Shown: piece by piece, positions 7,562 through 15,932 of the stretch
Numbering within the stretch: the first letter of the stretch is position 1
Layout of the letters: the number at the start of each line of letters is the position of its first letter
Source: Euzebya sp051004735
GTDB taxonomy: Bacteria > Actinomycetota > Nitriliruptoria > Euzebyales > Euzebyaceae
NCBI GenBank assembly: GCA_051004735.1
Contig: JBPCKA010000021.1
Location: 21,086 to 85,085, forward strand
Direction: 5' to 3'
Length of the DNA: 64,000 nucleotides
Made by a program: the position numbers and the translations under genes
The notes under the pieces: model-generated
What the model saw: only the letters and a program-made list of their open reading frames with translations
Databases searched by the model: none
What the model was told of the DNA's origin: nothing

Positions 7562-8716
7562 ATGACGGATGCCACCGACGTCCGCGGAACGCCGGCCCCC
7601 CAGACGAGTCCGCGAGGCGACAGACGAACGCCCCGTTCCATTGATGCCCCCCCCAACGCTGCCATGATCCTTGGCCTGATCGCGCTGATCGGTGCACCCG
7701 TGGTGATCTGGCTGGTCAATGTCAGCTACCTGGGACTGTTGGTACCGGCGGCCGGTCTTGCGGCCAACAGGATCGCCAAGTCTTACACGGCTCAGATCGA
7801 CTACAGCCCTCCCGGTGACCCGGTCATGCGACGGGCGCAGGTCGGCCGGTACCTGGGGGTGGCCGGAGTGGTGGTCTTCGTGATCGGGGGACTGGCCAGC
7901 TGGCTGGTCACCAACTTCGATCAACTGCGACTGCTGCAGCGTCTGCTGTTCGACATCCCGTTCATGGTCGAGGCCTTCCCAACCTTGTTCGCCGAAGGGA
8001 TGCGCATCACCTTGGTGGTCTGGGTCGGAGCGGTCGTACTGGGACAGATCCTTGGGATCGTGATCGCTCTCATGGCCATCTCCCGACGCATGATCTTCCG
8101 CGCGGCGGCCCTGGTCTACATCGATATCTTCCGGGGGCTGCCGGCCATCCTGACCATCGTCTTAGTCGGGATAGCCATGCCGCTGGCCGGGTTGCGGCCT
8201 TTCGGCAGAAACCCGATCTACTATGCCGCCTTCGCCCTGGGCCTGGTCGCGACGGCCTATATCGCCGAAATCGTCCGCGCGGGGATCCAATCAATTGATG
8301 AGGGACAGATGGAGGCCGCGCGTAGCCTGGGGATGCCGCATGGCCGGGCAATGCGACTGATCATCATTCCCCAGGGCATCCGTCGGGTGGTGCCGCCGCT
8401 CACCAACGAGTACATCGCACTGTTGAAGGACACCTCACTGATCTTCGTGATCGGTCTGGTAGCCAACGCGACCGGATTCTTCGAGGGTCGTGACCTGTAC
8501 CGCGTCGGGACGAACCTGGCCCAGCAGAACGGCAACTACTCCGCCGTGGTGCTGGCCGGAATCTTCTACCTGGTGCTGACGATCCCGTTGACCCGGTTGA
8601 CCAACTATCTTGATCGACGGCTGCGGGAGGGCCGGGATGCCGCAGACCGATCGGTCGTGGATGACGACGTGCCGCCCGGTCTTGGCATGGTTGGTCACGG
8701 AGGTGGTGGCGGATGA
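7562..8716 (+). CDS. Polar amino-acid ABC transporter permease
   Basis: HisM/GlnP-type permease (384 aa). The ABC-docking EAA loop is visible as QMEAARSLGMPHGRAMRLII near residues 247-266, and the transport domain begins near residue 140 (FAEGMRITLVVWVGAVVLGQ). About 130 N-terminal residues add at least two extra membrane segments (AAMILGLIALIGAPVVIWL and LGVAGVVVFVIGGLASWLV), so the protein is longer than the usual 220-250-residue permease. The ATG overlap with the ATPase gene (ATGA) supports a single operon with the preceding binding protein. It may form a homodimeric pore, since only one permease is encoded. Confidence 0.9.
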   Translation: MTDATDVRGTPAPQTSPRGDRRTPRSIDAPPNAAMILGLIALIGAPVVIWLVNVSYLGLLVPAAGLAANRIAKSYTAQIDYSPPGDPVMRRAQVGRYLGVAGVVVFVIGGLASWLVTNFDQLRLLQRLLFDIPFMVEAFPTLFAEGMRITLVVWVGAVVLGQILGIVIALMAISRRMIFRAAALVYIDIFRGLPAILTIVLVGIAMPLAGLRPFGRNPIYYAAFALGLVATAYIAEIVRAGIQSIDEGQMEAARSLGMPHGRAMRLIIIPQGIRRVVPPLTNEYIALLKDTSLIFVIGLVANATGFFEGRDLYRVGTNLAQQNGNYSAVVLAGIFYLVLTIPLTRLTNYLDRRLREGRDAADRSVVDDDVPPGLGMVGHGGGGG

Positions 8717-9450
8717 GCCCCACCCCGCGAGTGGAATTGCGCAATCTGCAGAAGTCCTTCGGTTCCCTGGAGGTGCTCAAGGGCATCGACTTGCAGATTC
8801 CGACGGGTGAGGTGGTTGTGGTCGTCGGGCCATCGGGTTCGGGCAAGTCGACCATGTTGCGCTGCGTAAACCTGTTGGAGCAGCCCTCCGGCGGCAACGT
8901 CCTGCTCGACGGGATCGATATCACCGAGGACGGCGTCAACGTGGACCGGATGCGCCAGCGGGTCGGCATGGTGTTTCAACACTTCAACCTGTTCCCACAC
9001 ATGAGCGTCCTCGGCAATGTCACCGTTGCCCTGCGCAAGGTCAAGGGGTTGAGCAAGTCCGAGGCATCCGAGATCGGTCTGGCACGGCTCCGCCAGGTCG
9101 ATCTGGAAGAAAAGGCCGACGTTCGCCCCGCACAACTGTCGGGTGGGCAAAAACAACGCGTGGCCATCGCCCGGTCGTTGGCGATGGAACCCGAAGTGAT
9201 GCTGTTCGACGAGGTCACCTCGGCTCTGGATCCAGAACTCGTGAAGGGAGTGCTGGACGTGATGTCGAACTTAGCCCACGAAGGGATGACCATGATGGTC
9301 GTCACCCACGAGATGGGTTTTGCACGCGAAGTCGCCGACCGTGTCATCTTCATGGATGAGGGGTTGATCGTTGAGGATGGCCAACCACGCCAGATCATGG
9401 AGAGCCCGCAGAGCGAACGGCTGAAGGCATTCCTGAGCCAGGTTCTCTGA
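8713..9450 (+). CDS. Polar amino-acid ABC transporter ATP-binding protein (GlnQ-like)
   Basis: This 245-aa ATPase energises the permease encoded upstream. It has Walker A GPSGSGKS (near residue 40), Q-loop VFQHFNLFPHMSV, ABC signature LSGGQKQR, Walker B VMLFDEVTSALDPE and the switch histidine in VVTHEMGF. The FQHFNLFPHMSVL segment is typical of polar amino-acid importers of the GlnQ/HisP group. It starts in a 4-base overlap with the permease and is followed after 32 bases by the liv-type permease gene. Confidence 0.93.
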   Translation: MSPTPRVELRNLQKSFGSLEVLKGIDLQIPTGEVVVVVGPSGSGKSTMLRCVNLLEQPSGGNVLLDGIDITEDGVNVDRMRQRVGMVFQHFNLFPHMSVLGNVTVALRKVKGLSKSEASEIGLARLRQVDLEEKADVRPAQLSGGQKQRVAIARSLAMEPEVMLFDEVTSALDPELVKGVLDVMSNLAHEGMTMMVVTHEMGFAREVADRVIFMDEGLIVEDGQPRQIMESPQSERLKAFLSQVL

Positions 9451-9482
9451 CAACCGCGCTCTAGCTACCGCAAGGAGAGAAT

Positions 9483-10829
9483 GTGGGACTGTTACGCCAG
9501 TTGTTGACGGGTCGACCCGGTAGGGTCCGCACCCCAGTCATGGTGTCTGGTGCCATCGTGTCTGCCTTCATCGTGCTCGCGGTGGTGTTTGCCCCGGCTG
9601 TGCTGGCACAAGAGGGTGAAGCGGTGAAGGCGCAGGTGTTCTCCGGTGCCGGGGAGGATCGGGTCAACTACGCGGGTGTCACCATCCGGGTGGTGGATGC
9701 CGATGGGGCCGAGGTCGCCTCAGGTCAGACCGACGACAACGGCGACGCCGTGATCGACCTCCCGGGGCCCGGGGAGTACACCATCGTGCTGGATACCGAG
9801 ACCTTGCCCGAGGGGGTGCTCCCGCGGGGCGAGGTGTCCGAGCGGGCCCAGCGGGTGCAGACCGGACGAACGGGGAACGCGCTGTTCCCGCTTAACGAGG
9901 ACGGCGCAGCCGCTGCCGTCACCGGATTCTTCGAAGGCAAGCTCTCACGGGTTCCCCAGTTGTTCGTCGACGGAATCAAGTTGGGCTCGATCATCGCGAT
10001 CACAGCCATCGGGTTGTCGTTGATCTTCGGCACCACGGGTCTGGTCAACTTCGCGCACGGTGAGTTGGTCACCTTCGGGGCGGTGGTCGCGTTCTTCTTC
10101 AACGCATCCGGCGCCGGGCCGGGATTGCACCTGATCATCGCGACGATCATCGCGGTGGCCATCGGGGCGGCGGCAGGCATTGGGCTTGAGTTCACGGTGT
10201 GGGCGCCGCTGCGCAAACGTGGGGTGGGGGTGATCTCGATGTTGGTGATCTCGATCGGGCTGTCCTTCATCATCCGCAACGTCATTCTCATCGTCTACGG
10301 CGGATCCACCCGACCCTTCACCGAGTACAACATCCAGTCACAGATCAGCGTGCTCGGTATCCGGATCGTGCCTCGCGACCTGGCTATCATCGGGCTGTCC
10401 TTTTTCGTGCTGATAGCCGTCGGCTTGATGTTGCAACGCACCAAGATCGGTAAGGCACTGCGTGCGGTCAGCGACAACAAGGACCTGGCCGAGTCCTCAG
10501 GGATCAACGTCGACGCGGTGATCCGCTTCGTGTGGCTGTTGGGCGGAGGGCTTGCCGCCTTCGGCGGTGTGTTGCTGGGATCCACCGAACAGGTCAACGT
10601 CAACATGGGGTTCAACCTGCTGTTGCTGATGTTCGCCGGGGTGATCCTGGGCGGAATCGGTACCGCGTACGGGGCGATGGTCGGATCCCTGGTCGTCGGG
10701 ATCATCAGTCAGGTCTCGACGGTGTTCTTCAGCGTGCAGCTGAAGTTCGTCTGGGCGCTTCTCATTCTCATCATCGTGCTGCTGATCAAACCCCAGGGTC
10801 TGCTCGGTAAAGCCGAACGGTTCGGCTAG
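9483..10829 (+). CDS. livH: Liv-type ABC permease (LivH) with an N-terminal exported Ig-like domain
   Basis: The C-terminal two-thirds (from about residue 155) is a LivH permease: GSIIAITAIGLSLIFGTTGLVNFAHGEL and, near the end, AGVILGGIGTAYGAMVGSLVVG are family hallmarks. The first 150 residues are extra. They comprise a signal-anchor-like segment (residues about 18-42, ending VLAQEGE), then a beta-rich region (VTIRVVDADGAEVASGQTDD, GEYTIVLDTETLPEG) resembling carboxypeptidase-regulatory/CNA-B-like Ig folds. At 448 aa it is roughly 150 residues longer than a standard LivH. The GTG at 9483 follows AAGGAG. It heads livHMGF, which has no adjacent binding protein. Confidence 0.88.
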   Translation: MGLLRQLLTGRPGRVRTPVMVSGAIVSAFIVLAVVFAPAVLAQEGEAVKAQVFSGAGEDRVNYAGVTIRVVDADGAEVASGQTDDNGDAVIDLPGPGEYTIVLDTETLPEGVLPRGEVSERAQRVQTGRTGNALFPLNEDGAAAAVTGFFEGKLSRVPQLFVDGIKLGSIIAITAIGLSLIFGTTGLVNFAHGELVTFGAVVAFFFNASGAGPGLHLIIATIIAVAIGAAAGIGLEFTVWAPLRKRGVGVISMLVISIGLSFIIRNVILIVYGGSTRPFTEYNIQSQISVLGIRIVPRDLAIIGLSFFVLIAVGLMLQRTKIGKALRAVSDNKDLAESSGINVDAVIRFVWLLGGGLAAFGGVLLGSTEQVNVNMGFNLLLLMFAGVILGGIGTAYGAMVGSLVVGIISQVSTVFFSVQLKFVWALLILIIVLLIKPQGLLGKAERFG

Positions 10830-10847
10830 CGGAAGGTCACAGAGATC

Positions 10848-11885
10848 ATGGATATCGGTAGCATCTTCATTGATGGCATCCGCAACGCCCTGGGGGTGGA
10901 GGCTGTCGTGTTTGCACTGGCCGCCATCGGCCTGAACATCCACTTCGGCTACACCGGTCTGCTGAATTTCGGTCAGGTGGGGTTCATGCTGGTGGGCGCG
11001 TACGGCGTGGCGATCATGGCCCGTGCCTGTCCCGATCAGGCAGCGACCCAGTCTGCAGCCAACCAGATCGGACCCTGCGGTCAACCGCTGATCTACGGAG
11101 TGATCCTGGGGATCGTCCTGGCGGTGATCCTGGCACTGCTGCTCGGCGCGCCGACGCTACGACTACGTGCGGATTACCTGGCGATCACCACGATCGCTGC
11201 TGCCGAGATCCTGAGGTTCATCTTCAGGTCCGACACCGCCGATCCGCTGACGAACTCGGTGTTCGGCATCCAGCAGTTCTCGAAGGACTTCTTCGACATC
11301 AACCCGATTCAGCCTGGCAACTACTTCGGGCAACTCAACTACAGCCATCAACAGTTGTGGACCATGATCGTTGGCTGGACCGTGGTGTTGCTGCTGACAT
11401 TGTGGACCTGGTCGCTGATGCGCTCACCGTGGGGACGAGTTCTCAAATCGATACGTGAGGATGAGGACGCCGCCCGCGCACTGGGCAAGAACGTGTTCAG
11501 CTACAAGATGCAAGCACTGATCCTGGGCGGCGTGTTCGGTGCGTTGGGCGGTGTTTTCCTGGCCATCGGGACTCAGGCTGTGGCCCCCGACACCTACATC
11601 CCCGTTCGGACCTTCTTCGCCTACGTGATCATCATCCTGGGCGGCGCCGGCACCATCTGGGGGCCGATCGTTGGCACCTTCATCTTCCTGTTCCTGACCG
11701 CGGGCCTGGACCGTCTGCTTCGTGAACTCATCACCGGAGGGGTCATCCCGGAGTCCATCATCGCCCTGCCCGAGATCGGCCCGATCCGGTTCATGCTGGT
11801 CGGATTGATGCTCGCACTGCTGATGGCCTTCAGACCTCAAGGGATCTTAGGCAACAAAGAGGAGATGCTGATCGATGCCCGCTGA
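10848..11885 (+). CDS. livM: Liv-type ABC permease (LivM)
   Basis: Second permease (345 aa) of the liv-type transporter. Family hallmarks are GYTGLLNFGQVGFMLVGAYG near residue 32, the LRADYLAITTIAAAEILRFI segment, and the EAA-type loop RVLKSIREDEDAARALGKN before IILGGAGTIWGPIVG. Multiple membrane segments are evident. It follows livH by 18 bases and overlaps livG by 11 bases. The transported compound is probably a branched-chain amino acid, but urea or short amide transporters share the architecture. Confidence 0.92.
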   Translation: MDIGSIFIDGIRNALGVEAVVFALAAIGLNIHFGYTGLLNFGQVGFMLVGAYGVAIMARACPDQAATQSAANQIGPCGQPLIYGVILGIVLAVILALLLGAPTLRLRADYLAITTIAAAEILRFIFRSDTADPLTNSVFGIQQFSKDFFDINPIQPGNYFGQLNYSHQQLWTMIVGWTVVLLLTLWTWSLMRSPWGRVLKSIREDEDAARALGKNVFSYKMQALILGGVFGALGGVFLAIGTQAVAPDTYIPVRTFFAYVIIILGGAGTIWGPIVGTFIFLFLTAGLDRLLRELITGGVIPESIIALPEIGPIRFMLVGLMLALLMAFRPQGILGNKEEMLIDAR

Positions 11886-12810
11886 CCCCGACGTCGTCGT
11901 CAATGACATGACCCTGGCGTCACGGGAGGCCCTGTCCGCTGTGGCGGCCGAACCCGGTGTTGCCAAACCCGATCCGGTGCTGATCGTTGACGGAGTCCGT
12001 CGTCAGTTCGGCGGTCTGACCGCAGTCGACGTTGAGCATCTGGAGATCCAGCGTGGCCTGATCACTGCACTGATCGGACCGAACGGGGCTGGCAAGACGA
12101 CGTTCTTCAATCTGATCACCGGCTTTGATTCGCCCAACGAGGGCACCTGGTCCTTCGACGGCCGCGATCTCAGCGGTGTGTCAGCCCACAAGGTCGCCAA
12201 CTACGGCATGGTCCGCACCTTCCAACTGACCAAATCCTTGAACCGGATGAGTGTGATCGAAAACATGCGGCTGGCAGGGACCGGGCAGAAGGGTGAGCGC
12301 TTCCTGACAGCGGTCATTCCCTCACTGTGGCGCGGTCAGGAGCAGGACATCACCAAGCGCGCCGACGATCTGCTGGGGCGCTTCACACTTGACACCAAGC
12401 GGGAGGACCTTGCGGGCAGCCTGTCAGGTGGGCAGGGAAAACTGTTGGAGATGGCCCGCGCACTCATGGTGCAGCCCAGCCTGGTCTGTCTGGACGAGCC
12501 CATGGCCGGGGTCAACCCCGCCCTGGTCCAATCGTTGTTGGAGCACGTCAAGAGCCTTCGTGACGAGTTGGGCATGACGGTGGTCTTCGTGGAACACGAC
12601 ATGGATGTGGTCATGGACATCTCCGACTGGGTCATCGTCATGGCCGAAGGGCGGGTCATTGCCGAGGGCCCGCCTGCCTCCATCGGCACCAACAAGACAG
12701 TGATCCAGGCCTACCTCGGTGGAGGCGAGGGTGAGGGCGAGGTGTCGCTGGCCGAGATCGAGGCGCAGGCAACCGAAGAGGACCAGCGTGAACGGAAGGG
12801 CCGGTCATGA
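11875..12810 (+). CDS. livG: Liv-type ABC transporter ATP-binding protein (LivG)
   Basis: ATPase subunit (311 aa) with Walker A GPNGAGKT near residue 67, signature LSGGQGKLLEMARAL, Walker B LVCLDEPMAGVNP and switch histidine in VVFVEHDMDVVMDIS. That last stretch is typical of LivG rather than LivF. About 35 N-terminal residues precede the core and are of unknown role. It starts within livM and overlaps livF by 4 bases. The extreme C-terminus is acidic and then basic (GEGEGEVSLAEIE, RERKGRS). Confidence 0.92.
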   Translation: MPADPDVVVNDMTLASREALSAVAAEPGVAKPDPVLIVDGVRRQFGGLTAVDVEHLEIQRGLITALIGPNGAGKTTFFNLITGFDSPNEGTWSFDGRDLSGVSAHKVANYGMVRTFQLTKSLNRMSVIENMRLAGTGQKGERFLTAVIPSLWRGQEQDITKRADDLLGRFTLDTKREDLAGSLSGGQGKLLEMARALMVQPSLVCLDEPMAGVNPALVQSLLEHVKSLRDELGMTVVFVEHDMDVVMDISDWVIVMAEGRVIAEGPPASIGTNKTVIQAYLGGGEGEGEVSLAEIEAQATEEDQRERKGRS

Positions 12811-13658
12811 GCGATGAGCACGCGATGCCCCACGACCAACAGATCGCCGCCGAGCGTCAGAAGGCGGTGGACGATTCCGTCAGTCACCGCGGGGCAGAGG
12901 CACTCAGTGAGGCCGGGAAACCCCCCACGGTCGAGGAGTCGGTGCTGTACGCCGAAGACATCGTCGCCGGCTACCTGCCAGGGGTCGACATCCTGACCGG
13001 CGCCAACATCCACGTCCGCGAGGGCGAACTTGTGGGAATCATCGGGCCCAACGGTGCCGGAAAGTCCACCTTGATCAAGGCCATGTTCGGTCTGGTCGAG
13101 GTCCGGAGCGGTCGTGTCGTACTTCGTGACAGCGAGATCACTGGTATGACGGCGCACGAACTGGTCGAGAAGGGGGTCGGCTACGTCCCGCAGACCGACA
13201 ATGTGTTCCCCTCCCTCACCATCGAGGAGAACATGGAGATGGGCGTGTACCTGCGTCCGAAGATGTTCGCCGAGCGCTTTGAGTTCGTGGCAGGCCTGTT
13301 CCCGAAGCTTGCTGATCGGCGTAAGCAACGCGCGGGATCCCTGTCGGGCGGGGAGCGTCAGATGGTGGCCATGGGACGGGCGCTGATGATGGACCCCAGC
13401 GTCCTGTTCCTGGACGAACCCTCTGCCGGACTCTCACCCGCCAACCAGGGTGTGGTCTTCCATCGCGTCAAACAGATCAACGATGCCGGCGTGACCATCG
13501 TGATGGTGGAGCAGAACGCCAAAAAGTGTCTGAAGATCTGTAGTCGCGGTTATGTCCTGGACCAGGGTCGCGATGCCTATACCGGCACCGGTACCGAACT
13601 GCTCCACGATGCCAAGGTGATCGAGTTGTATCTGGGGACCCTGGTCAAGAACGAATAG
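12807..13658 (+). CDS. livF: Liv-type ABC transporter ATP-binding protein (LivF)
   Basis: Second ATPase (283 aa) of the liv-type system, pairing with LivG. It shows Walker A GPNGAGKS near residue 79, GYVPQTDNVFPSLTIEENM as Q-loop, signature LSGGERQMVAMGRALMM, Walker B SVLFLDEPSAGLSP and VMVEQNAKKCLKIC with the Gln typical of LivF. About 45 charged N-terminal residues precede the fold. It starts in an ATGA overlap with livG and ends the operon. Confidence 0.92.
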   Translation: MSDEHAMPHDQQIAAERQKAVDDSVSHRGAEALSEAGKPPTVEESVLYAEDIVAGYLPGVDILTGANIHVREGELVGIIGPNGAGKSTLIKAMFGLVEVRSGRVVLRDSEITGMTAHELVEKGVGYVPQTDNVFPSLTIEENMEMGVYLRPKMFAERFEFVAGLFPKLADRRKQRAGSLSGGERQMVAMGRALMMDPSVLFLDEPSAGLSPANQGVVFHRVKQINDAGVTIVMVEQNAKKCLKICSRGYVLDQGRDAYTGTGTELLHDAKVIELYLGTLVKNE

Positions 13659-13693
13659 TGCAGGCTGCATTCGGGCTGGCACGACAAGGTTGG

Positions 13694-13712
13694 TTAGGTT
13701 ATCTTTACCAAC
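13694..13712 (+). promoter_or_regulatory. Candidate IdeR/DtxR iron box on the bfd promoter
   Basis: TTAGGTTATCTTTACCAAC matches the recalled DtxR/IdeR consensus (TTAGGTTAGGCTAACCTAA) at about 13 of 19 positions, with the left half-site nearly perfect and ACC conserved on the right. It abuts the bfd ATG at 13713. TATCTT inside it (13700-13705) lies 7 bases before the ATG and could be the -10 of a leaderless transcript. Fe-loaded repressor bound here would block transcription when iron is plentiful. Confidence 0.5.
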
Positions 13713-13976
13713 ATGTACGTGTGCCAGTGTGAGGCGGTGACCGACCGGCAGATCCGCGGTGCGGTCGCCGAGGGCTGCACGACCCTGCGGAGCGTGGCCG
13801 CGCTCACGGGCGCAGGTACCGGCTGTGGGGGGTGCATCCCGACCCTTCGGGCCTTGGTGTGCGGATCCTGCCCCTCTCGCGTGGTGGACATGGCCTGTGA
13901 CGACACAGTCGGACCGGTGCCCGTTCGGTCAATCGTGACCGTTGACCTTGAGCAACGGATGCCTGCCGCCAACTGA
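13713..13976 (+). CDS. bfd: Bacterioferritin-associated ferredoxin-like [2Fe-2S] protein
   Basis: An 87-residue protein with the BFD fold signature: Cys4-x-Cys6 at the N-terminus and Cys38-x2-Cys41 (GTGCGGC), the four ligands of a [2Fe-2S] cluster. Bfd reduces bacterioferritin-stored ferric iron to release it under iron starvation. The last 35 residues contain two more cysteines (CGSC) and extend past the usual domain. A bacterioferritin is encoded 2 kb downstream, and an iron-box-like sequence overlaps the promoter. No clear ribosome-binding site precedes the ATG, consistent with leaderless expression. Confidence 0.85.
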   Translation: MYVCQCEAVTDRQIRGAVAEGCTTLRSVAALTGAGTGCGGCIPTLRALVCGSCPSRVVDMACDDTVGPVPVRSIVTVDLEQRMPAAN

Positions 13977-14037
13977 TTCGATCCGTCGGCGAATATCGTG
14001 ACCTCGGGTCTGCCTGCTGCTACATTCACCTCACACC

Positions 14038-14085
14038 ATGCGTCACCTCCTCCTCCTTCTTCGTCGCCGCGGCGGGCCCCTCTAG
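14038..14085 (+). promoter_or_regulatory. leuA leader peptide with five consecutive leucine codons
   Basis: The short frame encodes MRHLLLLLRRRGGPL, with codons CTC CTC CTC CTT CTT in a row, and ends 71 bases before leuA. Leucine-rich leader peptides controlling leuA by ribosome-mediated attenuation are known in actinobacteria and proteobacteria. The GC-rich stretch after the leucine run (about 14062-14130) can form several competing pairings, for example around GGGCCCC/GGCC, but I have not established one exclusive pair of structures. Confidence 0.65.
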
Positions 14086-14156
14086 GCCGGTTACCTCGTC
14101 GCGGAGTCAGAGAGTCGCCGGCCGCCCCACGTGAGTGCGAGCCCCAGAGGTAGACC

Positions 14157-15884
14157 ATGAAGAACACCCAGCAGCCCTCGGCGATGCCCGTTGGCAAGTA
14201 CGTCCCGTTCCAGGATGTGGTCCGGGTCAATCTGCCCGATCGGACCTGGCCGTCGCAGACAATCATGACCGCACCGCGGTGGTGCGCCGTGGACCTTCGT
14301 GACGGGAACCAGGCGCTGATCGATCCGATGAGCCCCGAGCGCAAGCGGCGGATGTTCGATCTGCTGGTGGCCATGGGCTACAAGGAGATCGAGGTCGGTT
14401 TCCCGGCCGCCAGTCAGACGGACTTCGACTTCGTGCGGCATCTGATCACCGACGACGTGATTCCTGACGACGTCACCATCCAGGTGCTGACCCAGTGCCG
14501 GGATGAGTTGATCCAGCGGACCTTTGACTCAATCGAGGGCGCAGACCGTGCGATCATGCACTTCTACAACTCGACCTCCACCCTGCAACGGCGGGTGGTG
14601 TTCAACACTGACACCGACGGGATCACCGACATCGCCCTGCGAGGTGCCCGCCTGGTCAGGAAGCTGGCCGAGACGTCATCGACCGACGTGTACTTCGAGT
14701 ACAGCCCCGAGTCCTACACCGGCACGGAACTGGAGTTCGCGGTGCGCATCTCAAATGATGTGCTGGCGGTCATGGAACCCACGGCGGACCATCAGATGAT
14801 CATCAATCTGCCAGCCACCGTGGAAATGGCCACGCCGAACGTCTATGCCGACTCCATCGAATGGATGCACCGCAATCTGGCTGTGCGGGATGCAGTGGTC
14901 CTGAGCCTGCACCCCCACAACGATCGTGGCACGGCCGTCGCGGCTGCAGAACTGGGCTACCTGGCGGGGGCGGACCGCATCGAGGGCTGCCTGTTCGGCA
15001 ATGGCGAGCGCACCGGGAACGTCTGCCTGGTGACGCTGGGGTTGAACATGTTCAGCCAGGGCGTGGATCCATTGATCGATTTCAGCGATATCGACCACGT
15101 CCGCCGCACGGTTGAGTACTGCAACCAACTGGGGGTGCATGAGCGTCATCCCTACGGGGGCGATCTGGTCTACACGGCCTTCTCCGGCTCACATCAGGAC
15201 GCCATCAAGAAGGGCTTTGAGTCGATGGACATCGACGCCGAAGCCCAGGGGGTCAGTACCGATGAGTTGCCGTGGGCAGTGCCCTATCTGCCCATTGACC
15301 CGAAGGATGTGGGACGAAATTACGAGGCCGTCATCCGGGTCAACAGTCAATCGGGCAAGGGCGGGGTGGCCTACATCATGCGTAACGAGTTCAAGTTGGA
15401 TCTGCCGCGCCGCTTGCAGATCGAGTTCAGTGGCGTGATCCAGGCGGTCACCGACACCGAGGGTGGCGAGGTGACGCCGTCGAAGATGTGGCAGGTGTTC
15501 GCCGATGAGTACCTTCCGGCAGAGCAGACGTGGGGACGGTTCCGGGTCAACGGCTACACCCAGGAGAGCAGCAGCGACGACGGCGACTCTCTTCGTGTCA
15601 CCCTGTTCGACGACGGCCGCAAGGTGAGCGTTGATGGCACCGGCAACGGACCCATCAACGCCTTCGTCGGAGCGCTGGCCACCCGGGGGGTGGACCTGAA
15701 GGTGCTGGACTACACCGAACACGCCATGAGTTCGGGTGGTGACGCCACCGCGGCGGCCTACGTCGAATGTCAGTTCGGCGATGAGGTCATGTGGGGTGTG
15801 GGGATCGACCCCAACATCGTCCGTGCCTCACTGAAGGCGATCATCAGCGCCGTGAACCGCAATCACGGTCGTGCCATCTGCTGA
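14157..15884 (+). CDS. leuA: 2-Isopropylmalate synthase
   Basis: LeuA (575 aa) condenses 2-oxoisovalerate with acetyl-CoA, the committed step of leucine synthesis. The N-terminal barrel carries the catalytic motif WCAVDLRDGNQALIDPMS (near residue 41), the metal-binding SLHPHNDRGTAVAAAELGY and the GCLFGNGERTGNV motif. The C-terminal leucine-sensing domain follows (from about residue 430), ending VDPNIVRASLKAIISAVNR, so feedback inhibition by leucine is expected. The length fits the long actinobacterial class. An attenuator-type leader precedes it. It stands alone rather than in a leu operon. Confidence 0.95.
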   Translation: MKNTQQPSAMPVGKYVPFQDVVRVNLPDRTWPSQTIMTAPRWCAVDLRDGNQALIDPMSPERKRRMFDLLVAMGYKEIEVGFPAASQTDFDFVRHLITDDVIPDDVTIQVLTQCRDELIQRTFDSIEGADRAIMHFYNSTSTLQRRVVFNTDTDGITDIALRGARLVRKLAETSSTDVYFEYSPESYTGTELEFAVRISNDVLAVMEPTADHQMIINLPATVEMATPNVYADSIEWMHRNLAVRDAVVLSLHPHNDRGTAVAAAELGYLAGADRIEGCLFGNGERTGNVCLVTLGLNMFSQGVDPLIDFSDIDHVRRTVEYCNQLGVHERHPYGGDLVYTAFSGSHQDAIKKGFESMDIDAEAQGVSTDELPWAVPYLPIDPKDVGRNYEAVIRVNSQSGKGGVAYIMRNEFKLDLPRRLQIEFSGVIQAVTDTEGGEVTPSKMWQVFADEYLPAEQTWGRFRVNGYTQESSSDDGDSLRVTLFDDGRKVSVDGTGNGPINAFVGALATRGVDLKVLDYTEHAMSSGGDATAAAYVECQFGDEVMWGVGIDPNIVRASLKAIISAVNRNHGRAIC

Positions 15885-15932
15885 TGCCGCTCGCTCTGCA
15901 ATACTGAGGATCCCCTGCAGCAAGGACACATC

